A stretch of DNA of 64,000 nt from Magnetococcales bacterium (GCA_015234045.1 JADFWU010000001.1:1-64000); one strand, 5' to 3'; numbered from the stretch's first letter, positions 41,956 through 51,500 are shown. The notes: generated by a model from the sequence alone, not told the origin. Program-made: numbers and translations.

Positions 41956-42573
41956 GTGTTTCACTATATGGATAGAATTTTTAAATTTATCTCGATAGTA
42001 TTGACAGGATTCTGCCTGTTTATTTCTGCGCCTTCAGCAGTGGATGCCATTGAAATAGCACCGAGGATCAGTGATCGGGAGATCATCGAATCATTGGCGG
42101 AACTCAAAGCGGAACACAAAAATATAGATCAACGTTTTGATGGTGTTGATCAGCGTTTTGATGGTGTTAATCAGCGTTTTGATGGTGTTGATCAGCGTTT
42201 TGAAGGTGTTAATCAGCGTTTTGATGGTGTTAATGAGCGTTTTGATGGTATTAATGAGCGCTTTAAGAATGTTGATCAACGCTTTGATAATATGGAAAAA
42301 CGCATAGATGATCTACGTGAAACAATGTTGGTCATGTTTGGAGCGCTTGTTTCGTTGTTTATCGCTTTGTTTGGCTACATTGCATGGGACCGGCGTAATA
42401 TGGCGCAACCATTGCGGAAGCGGCTGGATATTATGGAACAGAAGTTTGATCGGGAATTAGAAATCAATAATACTGAGGGCTCAATGCCGCGCAGATTATT
42501 AGAGGCCTTACGTGAGCTGGCCAGCTCCGATAAAAAATTGGCTAACGTGTTGAGAAGTTTTTCGCTGCTTTGA
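41956..42573 (+). CDS. Coiled-coil membrane protein, paralogue 2 with expanded heptad repeat
   Basis: Paralogue of the previous gene, 205 residues, same order: signal-like segment (VLTGFCLFISAPSAVDA), IAPRISDREIIESLAELKAE, coiled coil, one membrane segment (VMFGALVSLFIALFGYIAWD), and the C-terminal PRRLLEALRELASSDKKLAN. The coiled coil is expanded by eight or nine near-identical 7-residue units (RFDGVNQ, RFDGVDQ), encoded by a 21-base tandem repeat at about 42124-42290. The start is GTG after GGGGG; an in-frame ATG at 41968 is possible. Confidence 0.82.
   Translation: MFHYMDRIFKFISIVLTGFCLFISAPSAVDAIEIAPRISDREIIESLAELKAEHKNIDQRFDGVDQRFDGVNQRFDGVDQRFEGVNQRFDGVNERFDGINERFKNVDQRFDNMEKRIDDLRETMLVMFGALVSLFIALFGYIAWDRRNMAQPLRKRLDIMEQKFDRELEINNTEGSMPRRLLEALRELASSDKKLANVLRSFSLL
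42124..42290 (+). repeat. 21-base tandem repeat encoding heptads
   Basis: Eight or nine copies of a 21-base unit of the form GATCAGCGTTTTGATGGTGT plus T, with scattered substitutions (GATCAG/AATCAG/AATGAG). The unit length is a multiple of seven codons, so copy-number change lengthens the coiled coil without a frameshift. Confidence 0.9.
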
Positions 42574-42752
42574 TTGATAGGAATGATCACAATCAAGTTT
42601 GTCATTATAAGTAATCAAGATGTTGTATTCCCCTTTGTTCCCAGCAGTTAGAAATAATAATTTAACACTTGTAAAAAAATGTTGAAAGATGCCAATATGC
42701 CACAAGGGGCTCGGAAACTTTCAAATCTATTTAAAGCAATTGGAATGATTCC

Positions 42753-42789
42753 AAAAAAAGCCCAATTCGTAGCAGAGTAGGGCTTTTTT
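42753..42789. terminator. Terminator at the end of the qmo-hdr operon
   Basis: AAAAAAAGCCC and GGGCTTTTTT are perfect arms around a 16-base loop, nine bases beyond the hdrB stop. Flanking A and T runs make it usable from both sides. The rest of the 42574-42752 gap holds nothing I recognise. Confidence 0.88.
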
Positions 42790-42798
42790 CCGTGGCCC

Positions 42799-43689
42799 TT
42801 ATCTGACAAATCTCTTCAGCACATTGGCAGGAACGATTTGTTGATGTAGAGCGGCTTGTTTCCAACTGCCACCCCAAGCGGCAACAAAGAGCTGTGAGTA
42901 GTAGACAACCGGAATTTTGAATCTGGTGCCAAACATTTGATTCACTTTGTCCTGATACACTTCAACATTGAGCTGACAAACAGGGCAGGGTGTGACGATC
43001 AGGTCAGCGCCGGAATCTTTGGCGGATTGTAGGATGTCTTTGATTAAACCGCACACTTTTTCCAATTCTGAAAAGGCCAAAGCACCGCCACAGCAAGCGA
43101 CTTTTTTATCAAAGGCAACCGGTGTGGCACCACAGATCTCAATCATTTTATCGAGATAGGTGGGATTTTCAAAACTGTCGCCGCAAACGCCAAAAGGGCG
43201 GTTGGTTTGACAGCCGACATAGCCCGCAATTTTTAAACCAGTTAATGGCTTCTTTACTTTCTCTTTGAGCGTATCCCAGCCGATGTCCTCAATGAGTACT
43301 TCAACAAGATGGCGCGGTCGCAGTGAACCATCGTAGGTGAGATGAGCCGCTTGTAGTACCTCATCCATTTCAGCTTTGATTTCAGCATCTTCATTGAGAC
43401 GGTCATTGGTTTCACGAAGGGCTAACCAGCATGCTGCACAAGTCGCAACAACATCTTTTCTATGACTCTGTTTTTGGGCCAAGCCGAGATTACGGGCTGA
43501 AAGAGCCAAGCGGGGCAGTTCGCCGCCTTCAGCATAGCCGATGGAAGCGGAACAGCAGTTCCAGTCTTTGATCTCATTCAGCCGGATATCCAGAATATGA
43601 CACATGGACTGAACTGAAATGTCCAAATTGGCGGCGGATGCCTTTTTCTCAGAACTACAGCCGGGATAAAAAGTATATGTTTTAGTCAT
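42799..43689 (-). CDS. hdrB: HdrB-like CoB-CoM heterodisulfide reductase subunit B homologue
   Basis: HdrB-type subunits carry non-cubane [4Fe-4S] clusters in CCG domains. The 296-residue protein has both: first YPGCSSEKK, DWNCCSASIGY and ATCAACW; second GYVGCQTNRP, VACCGGAL and TPCPVCQ. As there is no methanogenic context, it most likely serves with HdrC in place of QmoC, linking the Qmo complex to soluble or membrane electron carriers. It begins three bases after hdrC. Confidence 0.93.
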   Translation of the reverse strand: MTKTYTFYPGCSSEKKASAANLDISVQSMCHILDIRLNEIKDWNCCSASIGYAEGGELPRLALSARNLGLAQKQSHRKDVVATCAACWLALRETNDRLNEDAEIKAEMDEVLQAAHLTYDGSLRPRHLVEVLIEDIGWDTLKEKVKKPLTGLKIAGYVGCQTNRPFGVCGDSFENPTYLDKMIEICGATPVAFDKKVACCGGALAFSELEKVCGLIKDILQSAKDSGADLIVTPCPVCQLNVEVYQDKVNQMFGTRFKIPVVYYSQLFVAAWGGSWKQAALHQQIVPANVLKRFVR

Positions 43690-43692
43690 GAA

Positions 43693-44280
43693 TCAGGACT
43701 CCCGCTTTTTTTGTTCGATTTCCCGGGCTTTTTTAAGCATGGCTTTGAAACCTGCGTGGCCTCTGATTCTGGAAAGATGGAGCGGATCCATCTTCAAGCG
43801 GCCCGATTTGAGCATACTCATAGCCTGGTCTTTCATCTCCATGCCCTTTTTTACGCCATCAGGAATGCCGTTGACCATATACAGTTTGGTAGTCAAAGCC
43901 ATTTCACCAATCCGGCCACCCCTTTCCATGTTTTCCCAAAGGATTTTGGCAAAACGGCGGGTAACTTGATCCTTGTCAGCCCGTTTTTTCTCAACCGCAA
44001 AACGGGCCAGGCCGTGAACAATGTGCGTAATGGGCAGGCCGCGCGGACAACGGACCATACAGTGATAGCAGGAAACACACATCCACATGGATTCGCTTTT
44101 CAAGACCTCTTCAGCTTTACCGGCACGTATCATCTGAAACAGTTGGCGCGGCGAAAATTCCCAATGAGGGCCAAGAGGGCATGAGCCAGCACAAACGCCA
44201 CACTGCATACACATTTTGATCCAGTGGCCCTCTTCGGCATTTTCGTAGACATCTTTGGCAAAAGAGAGGTCATAAGCCAT
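43693..44280 (-). CDS. hdrC: HdrC-like iron-sulfur subunit
   Basis: The 195-residue protein has two [4Fe-4S] motifs, CMQCGVCAGSCPLG near residue 26 and CVSCYHCMVRCPRG near residue 70. The helical C-terminal half is typical of HdrC. There is no membrane segment, unlike QmoC, whose C-terminus is a haem b membrane domain. The ATG at 44280 after AGGAG is preferred to the TTG two codons earlier. Confidence 0.93.
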   Translation of the reverse strand: MAYDLSFAKDVYENAEEGHWIKMCMQCGVCAGSCPLGPHWEFSPRQLFQMIRAGKAEEVLKSESMWMCVSCYHCMVRCPRGLPITHIVHGLARFAVEKKRADKDQVTRRFAKILWENMERGGRIGEMALTTKLYMVNGIPDGVKKGMEMKDQAMSMLKSGRLKMDPLHLSRIRGHAGFKAMLKKAREIEQKKRES

Positions 44281-44357
44281 ATTCAATCTCCTGTCGAACG
44301 CTTTTTTGTCCAGTTGAGTATGGTGAACCCGTATGGACGGTTGGAAAAAGGTTCGTC

Positions 44358-46691
44358 CTAGAATTCTTTGAAGGGGTTGGGGCCGAACGCTTCAAGATCG
44401 TCAACAAATGCGTTGATCTTATCGGGTAGGATATCCGAATCCATGATATTGACCTCAATCATCTTCACGCGCTCAGATTCCAGTTGCAGGCGATCCAGTG
44501 TTTCAGCCACCTTGTTCAAGCGCGTTTCAGCCAGAGCAGAACCACGCACAAAGTGACATTGATAGTCATCCCCATGGCGACACCCCATCAGCAGTACACC
44601 GTCGTATCCAGCGGACATCGCATCAGCTACCCACACCAAATTCATCGAGCCCATGCAGCGCAAAGGAACCACACGAATATAGGGGGTCAGTATGCCACGA
44701 TTGTGACCGATCATATCCAAAGCGGGATATGCATCGTTCTCACAGGCAAAGATCAGAATACGGGGTTTCTCTTCGTCTTCCTCGGGAATCTCGCACTCCT
44801 TAAACATGGTGCTGATCATATCCACCGAGTAATTGGAGAAAGAGATAATCTTCTGAGGGCAAGCACCCATACAGGTTCCGCAACGGCGGCAACGTGTTGG
44901 ATTGAATAGCGGATTGCTCTTATCGTCCTCATTGATGGCACCAAAGGGACACTCTTCGGTACAGCGCTTACACTGAGTACATCCGTCAACACGGAACGAA
45001 GGATAGGAGAGATCACCCACGCGTGGATGCACAGCCGCACCACGACCGATGGACTCAACTGTTTGAATGGCTTTCAATGCAGCGCCTGTGGCATCAGTCA
45101 TTGAAGAGGAGATACCCATGGGACGACGCACAGGACCAGCGGCATGGATGCCGGTACGGCGGGTTTCATAAGGGAAGCAAATGTAATGAGAATCCGGGAA
45201 GCCCCACTTCAACAAAGGCAGGCTCGGACCTTGACGATATTGAAGATTCAATACCGAGTTTGCATCCGATGCAGAAAGATCAGTTTCCTGGTTGGGATCA
45301 GTGGTATCAATGTTCGGCATCATGCCGGTGGCAAGTACCAACAGATCAACGTCAAGACTCTCTGGAGTCCGCAGAAGTTTATCATTGATATCAACAGTCA
45401 ATCCGCCATTGGAACCGGAAGCTACTTTGTTAATATCGCCTTTGATAAACACGCCGCCTTCATTCTGAACCTTCCGATAGAAATCTTCCATTTGACCAGG
45501 GGTACGAATCTCCTGATAGATGAGGAAGGTGGAAGCGTCTTCATACTGCTCTGTGACATAAAGGGCCTGCTTCATGGAGTAGGTGCAGCAGGCACCGGAA
45601 CAGTACTCCAAATGCTGAACATCCCGGCTACCGGCGCAGAGAGAGAAGGCAACCCGCTTGGCTGGTTGGCCATCGGATTTACGGACGATATTGCCCGCTT
45701 TGGCCATTTGTTCAAATTCCCAGGCGGTGATGACATCAGGGGATGTACCATGGCCCAAGTGTGTCAGTTTGGTTTCATCATAGAGCGTGTAGCCGGTGGC
45801 AACCACGATTGCGCCGATGCGCTCACTGTTTTCGCCAGTGCTATCTTCGCCAGTGCTATCTTCGCCAGTGCTATCTTCGCCAGTGCTATCTTCGCCAGTG
45901 CTATAATCTTCGCCAGTGCTATCTTCGCCAGTGCTATCTTCGCCAGTGCTATATTCGCCAGCGCCATATTCAATTTTGACATCGAACAGACCGGGTGCTC
46001 CGGTGGTTTCCTTGATGGTGGCCTTTTTGTAGATTTTAATTTTATCATGACCTTCAACCGCTGCAATTAAAGCAGCAGTAGGCGGCTGTTCCAATTGGTC
46101 GTAAGGCGGTTTAACAGGAGAAACTTTCAACATCTGGGCGACACGGCCACCCAGTTCTGCGTCTTTTTCAACCAGAACCACGTCATAACCGGTATCAGCG
46201 GCTTCTTTGGCTGCGGTCAGACCGGAGACACCGCCACCCACCACCATGATGGTTTTGGATAGGCCAGGATCATCAAACGGTTCAGGCGGGTCCATTTTCT
46301 TGACTTTGGCGCAACCCATACGCAAATAGTCTTCCGCCGCCATTTGACGGTCTTCTTCAAACACGTCCTTGTCGTCTTCTTCTTTGAGGTGCTGTACCCA
46401 GATTACCTGCTCACGCAGATTGACCCGATCCAGCAAAGGGGCTTCTAATTGACGAAAGGTCTCAACATGGACACGTGGTGAACAGGCCGCGATAACAACC
46501 GTATTGACAGCTTCGTTCTGCATATCGTGACGGATTGTTGTCAATCCCTCTTCACCGCAGAGAAACGCATGAGTGCGTACAACTGGTATTCGGGACTCCT
46601 TGGTTGCCATATCCTCAAGGAGTTTGATATCCAGTAGATCGCCGATGCCACAGCCCGTGCAGATATAGCAGCCGATTTTTTGATTTTCCAT
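44358..46691 (-). CDS. qmoB: QmoB-like HdrA/MvhD flavoprotein with STGED repeat
   Basis: QmoB transfers electrons to or from APS reductase. The 777-residue protein begins with a three-cysteine segment (CYICTGCGIGD), has the FAD motif VVGGGVSGLTAAKEAA near residue 150, a second flavin-domain segment (AGSRDVQHLEYCSGACC), and two [4Fe-4S] motifs (CTQCKRCTEECPFG, CRRCGTCMGACPQ). It ends with an MvhD domain (FACENDAYPALDMIG, MGCRHGDDYQCHF). A 15-base tandem repeat inserts eight STGED-like units before ERIGAIVVATGYTLYD. The MvhD domain distinguishes it from QmoA. Confidence 0.92.
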   Translation of the reverse strand: MENQKIGCYICTGCGIGDLLDIKLLEDMATKESRIPVVRTHAFLCGEEGLTTIRHDMQNEAVNTVVIAACSPRVHVETFRQLEAPLLDRVNLREQVIWVQHLKEEDDKDVFEEDRQMAAEDYLRMGCAKVKKMDPPEPFDDPGLSKTIMVVGGGVSGLTAAKEAADTGYDVVLVEKDAELGGRVAQMLKVSPVKPPYDQLEQPPTAALIAAVEGHDKIKIYKKATIKETTGAPGLFDVKIEYGAGEYSTGEDSTGEDSTGEDYSTGEDSTGEDSTGEDSTGEDSTGENSERIGAIVVATGYTLYDETKLTHLGHGTSPDVITAWEFEQMAKAGNIVRKSDGQPAKRVAFSLCAGSRDVQHLEYCSGACCTYSMKQALYVTEQYEDASTFLIYQEIRTPGQMEDFYRKVQNEGGVFIKGDINKVASGSNGGLTVDINDKLLRTPESLDVDLLVLATGMMPNIDTTDPNQETDLSASDANSVLNLQYRQGPSLPLLKWGFPDSHYICFPYETRRTGIHAAGPVRRPMGISSSMTDATGAALKAIQTVESIGRGAAVHPRVGDLSYPSFRVDGCTQCKRCTEECPFGAINEDDKSNPLFNPTRCRRCGTCMGACPQKIISFSNYSVDMISTMFKECEIPEEDEEKPRILIFACENDAYPALDMIGHNRGILTPYIRVVPLRCMGSMNLVWVADAMSAGYDGVLLMGCRHGDDYQCHFVRGSALAETRLNKVAETLDRLQLESERVKMIEVNIMDSDILPDKINAFVDDLEAFGPNPFKEF
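45831..45960 (-). repeat. 15-base tandem repeat within qmoB
   Basis: Eight units of TTCGCCAGTGCTATC on the plus strand, one carrying a three-base insertion, encode STGED pentapeptides. The units are almost identical, so the array is young and can slip. It lies in a predicted surface loop between the flavin-domain strands. Confidence 0.95.
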
Positions 46692-46697
46692 CGTCCC

Positions 46698-47966
46698 TTA
46701 TCCTTTCACCACGGTCTGAATCGCCTTAAGGGCAGCCGCTGTACTTGATTGGACCGCTGAGGCCACATCAAGAGGAGCGGTGGAACATCCGCTGGCTGTG
46801 AGACCATTTCCCTGATTGACAATGAAGCCGTATTCATCATAACTGACGAATTTTGCAGGTACTTTGGCATTCAGTGCGGTGTTCGTCTCCATACCAGTAG
46901 CTAAAACAACCATGTCATAGGGTGTCGCGTAGCGTTCACCAGTCAGGGTGTCTTCGCCAATGACAATGGGATCTTTGGTGTTAGGATTTTCTTCCAGGCT
47001 GGCTGGTTTGGACTTGATCCAGGTAATATTTTCGTCAGTTTCAACCTTTTTTTGGAACGCTTCATAACGATCCATGGCACGCAGGTCGATGTAGTAAATC
47101 GTGACCTTGGCATCAGGATACTGGTTACGAACGTAAGTGGCCTGTTTCATGGAAGCGAGGCAGCAAACGCGCGAGCAGTACGGCAGATAGTTATGATCCC
47201 GTGAACCAGCGCATTGAATAAAGGCGATGTTCTTAACTTCTTTTCCATCGGAAGGACGGACAATTTTTCCGCCTGTTGGGCCGTATTTATTGGCGATACG
47301 CTCGAAATGCATGTTGGTGGATACGTTCTGGTAATGACCAAATCCGTAAGCGTGAATCTTACTGGCATCAAAAGGGGTCCAACCCGTGGACCAGACAATA
47401 CTGGATACTGGAATATCAATTTGCTTGGCTTCCATATCCGGTTCAATGGCCTTTACAGGGCATTTTTCGGCCAGCATTTTAGCGGCATCGGATTTGGCGA
47501 ACTCAGGGTCCATAACATAGCGAAGAGGATAGGCCATCATATGTGGCTTACGGATCGCTTTAACTTTGCTGAGATCAAAGTTAAACGGATCGTCAATCTC
47601 AGTGGTACAGGCTTCAGCGCATACGCCACAGGCAGTGCATTTCTCATTCACATGACGCGGATTCTGACGCACTGTAACGGTGAAATTTCCTTCTTCGCCA
47701 GCGATATGTGTCACTTCAGCCATTGTATAGGTGCTGATACGGGGATTGTTACGTATGCGCTGAAAATTGATCTCTAGTCCGCATGACGGGGTGCAGAGTT
47801 TTGGGAAGTATTGATTGATTTGCGCCACACGACCGCCCAGGTAGGGATTTTTCTCTACGAGAATCACATCATAGCCAACCTCGGCAGCCTCAACGGCAGC
47901 GGTAAGGCCGCTCATTCCACCGCCAACGACCAGGATGGTATGGCTAGCGGTATTGTCCTCCGCCAT
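46698..47966 (-). CDS. qmoA: QmoA-like HdrA-family flavoprotein
   Basis: QmoA is the FAD subunit of the quinone-interacting complex that exchanges electrons with APS reductase. The 422-residue protein has ILVVGGGMSGLTAAVEAAEV at the start, VEKNPYLGGRVAQINQYFP, the cluster motif CTACGVCAEACTTE, and the HdrA-type CAGSRDHNYLPYCSRVCC. It lacks the MvhD domain of QmoB. A GGAGG site precedes the ATG; qmoB follows seven bases later. aprAB and sat are not in the window. Confidence 0.93.
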   Translation of the reverse strand: MAEDNTASHTILVVGGGMSGLTAAVEAAEVGYDVILVEKNPYLGGRVAQINQYFPKLCTPSCGLEINFQRIRNNPRISTYTMAEVTHIAGEEGNFTVTVRQNPRHVNEKCTACGVCAEACTTEIDDPFNFDLSKVKAIRKPHMMAYPLRYVMDPEFAKSDAAKMLAEKCPVKAIEPDMEAKQIDIPVSSIVWSTGWTPFDASKIHAYGFGHYQNVSTNMHFERIANKYGPTGGKIVRPSDGKEVKNIAFIQCAGSRDHNYLPYCSRVCCLASMKQATYVRNQYPDAKVTIYYIDLRAMDRYEAFQKKVETDENITWIKSKPASLEENPNTKDPIVIGEDTLTGERYATPYDMVVLATGMETNTALNAKVPAKFVSYDEYGFIVNQGNGLTASGCSTAPLDVASAVQSSTAAALKAIQTVVKG

Positions 47967-48324
47967 GATTCACCTCCGAACTGATGGGTAGAGTCAGAAC
48001 AGTCCCATATTCAAAATATACACAAAGACTGTGAATTCTAAGGACTGCACCTGCAATCTTCAATCTAATTTCTTTACAGTCTTTATTTCCAACCCCAATA
48101 GAACGTATCCTAGTCGGTGGGCTAAGATCTGAAATAAGATACTTTATTCTCTCTTTTAGGCCCTGTTGATCATCCATGGTTATTCATGGAAAATTGACTT
48201 AAAATTCAAGAAGAGATCAGCGTTCTTGTGCTTTTCGACCGTGAAAACCGTTACGGGTTTCGCGCTAAAATAACCTCAATTTTGCTTCATTGAATAACCG
48301 GATTCAGTGGAGGAAGGAATTGCC
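47967..48324. other. Intergenic region between divergent qmoA and the PreP protease gene
   Basis: This 358-base gap must hold both promoters. On the minus strand a GTGTATATTTTGAATATGGG stretch offers possible -10 hexamers. On the plus strand I see only short inverted repeats such as CATCCATG...CATGGA near 48170. No ORF, RNA or repeat family is supported. Confidence 0.5.
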
Positions 48325-51252
48325 ATGCCTGCGGCTGAATTGCAAGACAGTTTATTTGATAAAATTGATGAACAGCGTGTAGAAGCCCTTAATATTACAG
48401 TTGAATCTTATCGACATCAGAAGACGGGTGCAAGACATCTTCACCTGGCTTCCGATGATGGTCATAACGCATTTTTAGTAGCTTTTCTGACTGTTCCATC
48501 CGATTCATCAGGTGTTGCGCATGTGTTGGAACATACCGCCCTTTGTGGCAGTGAACGCTATCCGGTACGCGATCCCTTTTTCATGATGTTGCGCCGCTCT
48601 CTGGCCACTTTTATGAATGCCTTTACCTCCAGTGATTGGACAGCGTATCCCTTTGCCAGTCAATCCCGAAAAGATTTTTTCAATCTGCTGGATGTCTATC
48701 TGGACGCTGCTTTTTTTCCCAATCTTCATCCATTGGATTTTGCTCAGGAAGGTCACCGGGTCTGTTTTGAAGAGCAGGATGATCCTGAATCAGAGTTGGT
48801 ATTCAAAGGGGTTGTGTTTAATGAGATGAAAGGGGCAATGAGTTCCGCAGCACGTGTTTTATGGGAGCAGATGGGCCGGTTTCTCTTTCCGACCATTACC
48901 TATCATCACAACAGCGGCGGATCACCGGAACGGATTCCAGATCTGACCTACCAAGGTCTCAAAGATTTTCACGCCACACATTATCATCCTACCAACGCCA
49001 TCTTTATGACCTATGGCGATATTTCCGCCCGGGAGCATCAGACGATATTTGAACATCGGGTACTCAATCGTTTTGAGCATCTTGATGTCAGTCATCTCAG
49101 TGTGCCGGATGAACAGCGTTACAGTACGCCGCGCCAGGAAGAGAGCGTTTATGCTCTGGATGCTGAAACAGATCCTGCTGGAAAGACTCATGTGGTTTTG
49201 TCTTGGCTGCTTGGTAAAAGTGTCGATCTGGATATGCTGCTTCAGGCGCATTTTCTTAACGGGATTTTATTGGATAACAGTGCATCACCATTGCTTCAAG
49301 CCTTGGAAACAACCGAGTTGGGCAGTGCGCCTTCTCCGGCTTGTGGGATGGATGATTCGGTTCGAGAAATGGTGTTTGCCTGCGGCGTCGAAGGTTCGGA
49401 GCCAGAGCGGGCTGATGCTGTTGAAGCGTTGATTCTGGGCGTGTTGGAAAAGATCGTTGAGGAAGGTGTGCCACAAGAGAGTGTGGATTCCGTACTGCAT
49501 CAGCTGGAGCTGTCACGCCGTGAAATCGGTGGAGATGGTTTTCCTTATGGCCTGAAAATGATGCTCACAGCTCTGCCTTTTGCGCTGCATGGTGGTAATC
49601 CTGTACAAGCGCTGGCGTTGGAAGAGGCGTTGGAAAAACTGCGTGAATCGGCATCAGATCCTGATTTTAGCCGCCATTTGGTCAAAACCCTGTTGTTGGA
49701 TAATCCGCACCGTGTGCGTTTGGTACTCAAGCCGGACACCGAATTGGATGAGCAACGTAAGCAGGCAGAAGCCGCCCGTTTGGCCGCGATGAAAGTTGCC
49801 ATGAGCGATGAAGAGAAACAGGCTGTCATTACGCTTAATAAAGAGTTGGATGCGCGGCAGGCTCAGGATGATGACCCTGAGGTACTGCCAAAAGTGACGC
49901 TGGATGATGTGCCGGAAGAGATGACCATTCCCGTTGGTTCCAGTAAACCGGTTGGCGATATTCCGGCATGGTGGTATGACCGGCCTACCAATGGATTGGT
50001 CTATCAACAGACGATTGTTGATCTGCCAGCCCTTGAGCCAGATCTTGTTGATGTCATGCCACTGTTTAGTGCCTGTTTGGCTGAAGTTGGCTGTGGTGAG
50101 CGTTCCTATTTGGAAACCCAGGCCTGGCAGTCATCTATCAGTGGTGGCGTGGGTGCGCGGGCTACAGTGCGTTCTGAAGTGAATTCCTTGGAAGGGCATC
50201 AGGGCTATTTTGTCATTTCCAGTAAAGCGTTGGTTCGCAATCAGGAAGAGATGATTGCGTTGTTGGGTGATACCTTTTCAAACGCTCGATTTGATGAACA
50301 TAACCGTATACGTGAATTGGTCACTCAGATGCGGGCGATGTCTGAGATGAAAGTAGTGGACAATGGTCATGTGTTGGCCATGAGTGCGGCATCAGCTGGC
50401 ATGAGTCAGATGTCCAATTTGTCAGAACATTGGGGCGGATTGCAGGCCATCAGTCGATTGAAAAAACTGGATGAAGCATTGAAATCACCGGATGCGGTGG
50501 CTGATCTGGCTGACCGGTTCCAACGTATTCAACAACAGCTGGTTGCCATGGACCCTAATCTATTGGTGATCGGAGAACGGCGGCATTTTTCTGATGTAGA
50601 AGCCTCTTTAAAATCACAGTGGCATAAGCCGACGGGTGATCGGTCAGCGCGTTTCCAATGGAATGCGCAGTGCAGTAAGGTCAATGTGGCTTGGATGGTC
50701 TCCAGTCAGGTACAATTCTGTGCGCGTGTTTTTCCGGCGGTGCCTTATGGTCATTCGGATGCGCCGGTAATGACGGTGCTGGGTCATTTTCTACGCAATG
50801 GATATCTACACCGTGCGATTCGTGAGCAGGGTGGTGCGTATGGCGGTGGTGCGGGATACGATTCTGATGCGGGCGCATTCCGGTTTTACTCTTATCGTGA
50901 TCCGCGTTTGGCTGAGACGTTGGAAGATTTTGATCGCTCCTTGGACTGGTTGTTGAGCGAAAAACATGAACCGCGCAAACTGGAAGAAGCCATTCTCGGC
51001 GTGATCAGTGCCATTGATCGGCCCGGTTCACCAGCGGGAGAGGCACGGCGTGCTTTTCATGAAGCGTTGCATGGTCGCTCGGCTGATCGCCGTCAGGTAT
51101 TCCGCCAGCGGGTGTTGGCAACAACTCTGGAAGATCTTGTAAGGGTTGGTGAAACTTACTTGAAGCCTCAGTTGGCAAGTACGGCTGTTGTGGCAGGCAG
51201 TGCTGCACAAAGCGCATGTGAATCACTGGGGCTGGAGTGCTATAAGTTGTAG
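48325..51252 (+). CDS. M16C metalloprotease, presequence protease (PreP) family
   Basis: A 975-residue zinc protease of the pitrilysin clan that degrades short peptides inside a closed two-half chamber. The inverted zinc motif is HVLEHTALCGSERYPVRDPF near residue 65. The N-terminal half also has FMNAFTSSDWTAYPFASQSR and KGVVFNEMKGAMSS. The C-terminal half has EQGGAYGGGAGYDSDAGAFR, the substrate-binding site typical of M16C. No signal peptide, so it is cytoplasmic here. The ATG at 48325 follows GGAGGAAGG. Confidence 0.94.
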   Translation: MPAAELQDSLFDKIDEQRVEALNITVESYRHQKTGARHLHLASDDGHNAFLVAFLTVPSDSSGVAHVLEHTALCGSERYPVRDPFFMMLRRSLATFMNAFTSSDWTAYPFASQSRKDFFNLLDVYLDAAFFPNLHPLDFAQEGHRVCFEEQDDPESELVFKGVVFNEMKGAMSSAARVLWEQMGRFLFPTITYHHNSGGSPERIPDLTYQGLKDFHATHYHPTNAIFMTYGDISAREHQTIFEHRVLNRFEHLDVSHLSVPDEQRYSTPRQEESVYALDAETDPAGKTHVVLSWLLGKSVDLDMLLQAHFLNGILLDNSASPLLQALETTELGSAPSPACGMDDSVREMVFACGVEGSEPERADAVEALILGVLEKIVEEGVPQESVDSVLHQLELSRREIGGDGFPYGLKMMLTALPFALHGGNPVQALALEEALEKLRESASDPDFSRHLVKTLLLDNPHRVRLVLKPDTELDEQRKQAEAARLAAMKVAMSDEEKQAVITLNKELDARQAQDDDPEVLPKVTLDDVPEEMTIPVGSSKPVGDIPAWWYDRPTNGLVYQQTIVDLPALEPDLVDVMPLFSACLAEVGCGERSYLETQAWQSSISGGVGARATVRSEVNSLEGHQGYFVISSKALVRNQEEMIALLGDTFSNARFDEHNRIRELVTQMRAMSEMKVVDNGHVLAMSAASAGMSQMSNLSEHWGGLQAISRLKKLDEALKSPDAVADLADRFQRIQQQLVAMDPNLLVIGERRHFSDVEASLKSQWHKPTGDRSARFQWNAQCSKVNVAWMVSSQVQFCARVFPAVPYGHSDAPVMTVLGHFLRNGYLHRAIREQGGAYGGGAGYDSDAGAFRFYSYRDPRLAETLEDFDRSLDWLLSEKHEPRKLEEAILGVISAIDRPGSPAGEARRAFHEALHGRSADRRQVFRQRVLATTLEDLVRVGETYLKPQLASTAVVAGSAAQSACESLGLECYKL

Positions 51253-51358
51253 TAATGTCTGATTTTGGCAAAAAAAGTTGATTTGAATGTTGGAAGCAGG
51301 AACGCTCTGAAGTATTGTATCCTGTGATGATTTGTTCAGGGGGCTGTTGTTTTTGCTA

Positions 51359-51498
51359 GGGCGTGTTGACATTCACCAGATTTCGGTTCTTGGCAAGGCA
51401 AATCCAACGAAAAAGCGGAGCGTACTTGTAGTACGTGAGCATTTTGAGGCGGATTTAACGCCGCCAGGGGCCGAAAGATGGTGAATGTCAACAGGGCC
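51359..51498. mobile_element. MITE-like element, full copy A
   Basis: A 140-base non-coding element. Its ends form inverted repeats of about 22 bases: GTTGACATTCACCAGATTTCGG at the left pairs with the right end at all but two positions. The middle has AAAAAGCGGAGCGTACTTGT and a small hairpin CGTACT-tgt-AGTACG. It carries no transposase and is flanked by TAGG. It is directly followed by copy B. Confidence 0.88.
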
Positions 51499-51500
51499 TT

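Noticed and set aside
42091-42279. Minus-strand ORF of repeated INTIKTL units
   Set aside because: Antisense shadow of the heptad repeat in the coiled-coil gene.
45831-45960. Possible CRISPR-like array
   Set aside because: Units are 15 bases, contiguous and without spacers, and lie in frame inside a protein gene.
45144-46070. Plus-strand 308-residue ORF with repeated FASAI units
   Set aside because: It is the antisense shadow of qmoB and its 15-base tandem repeat; no start signal and wrong strand for the operon.
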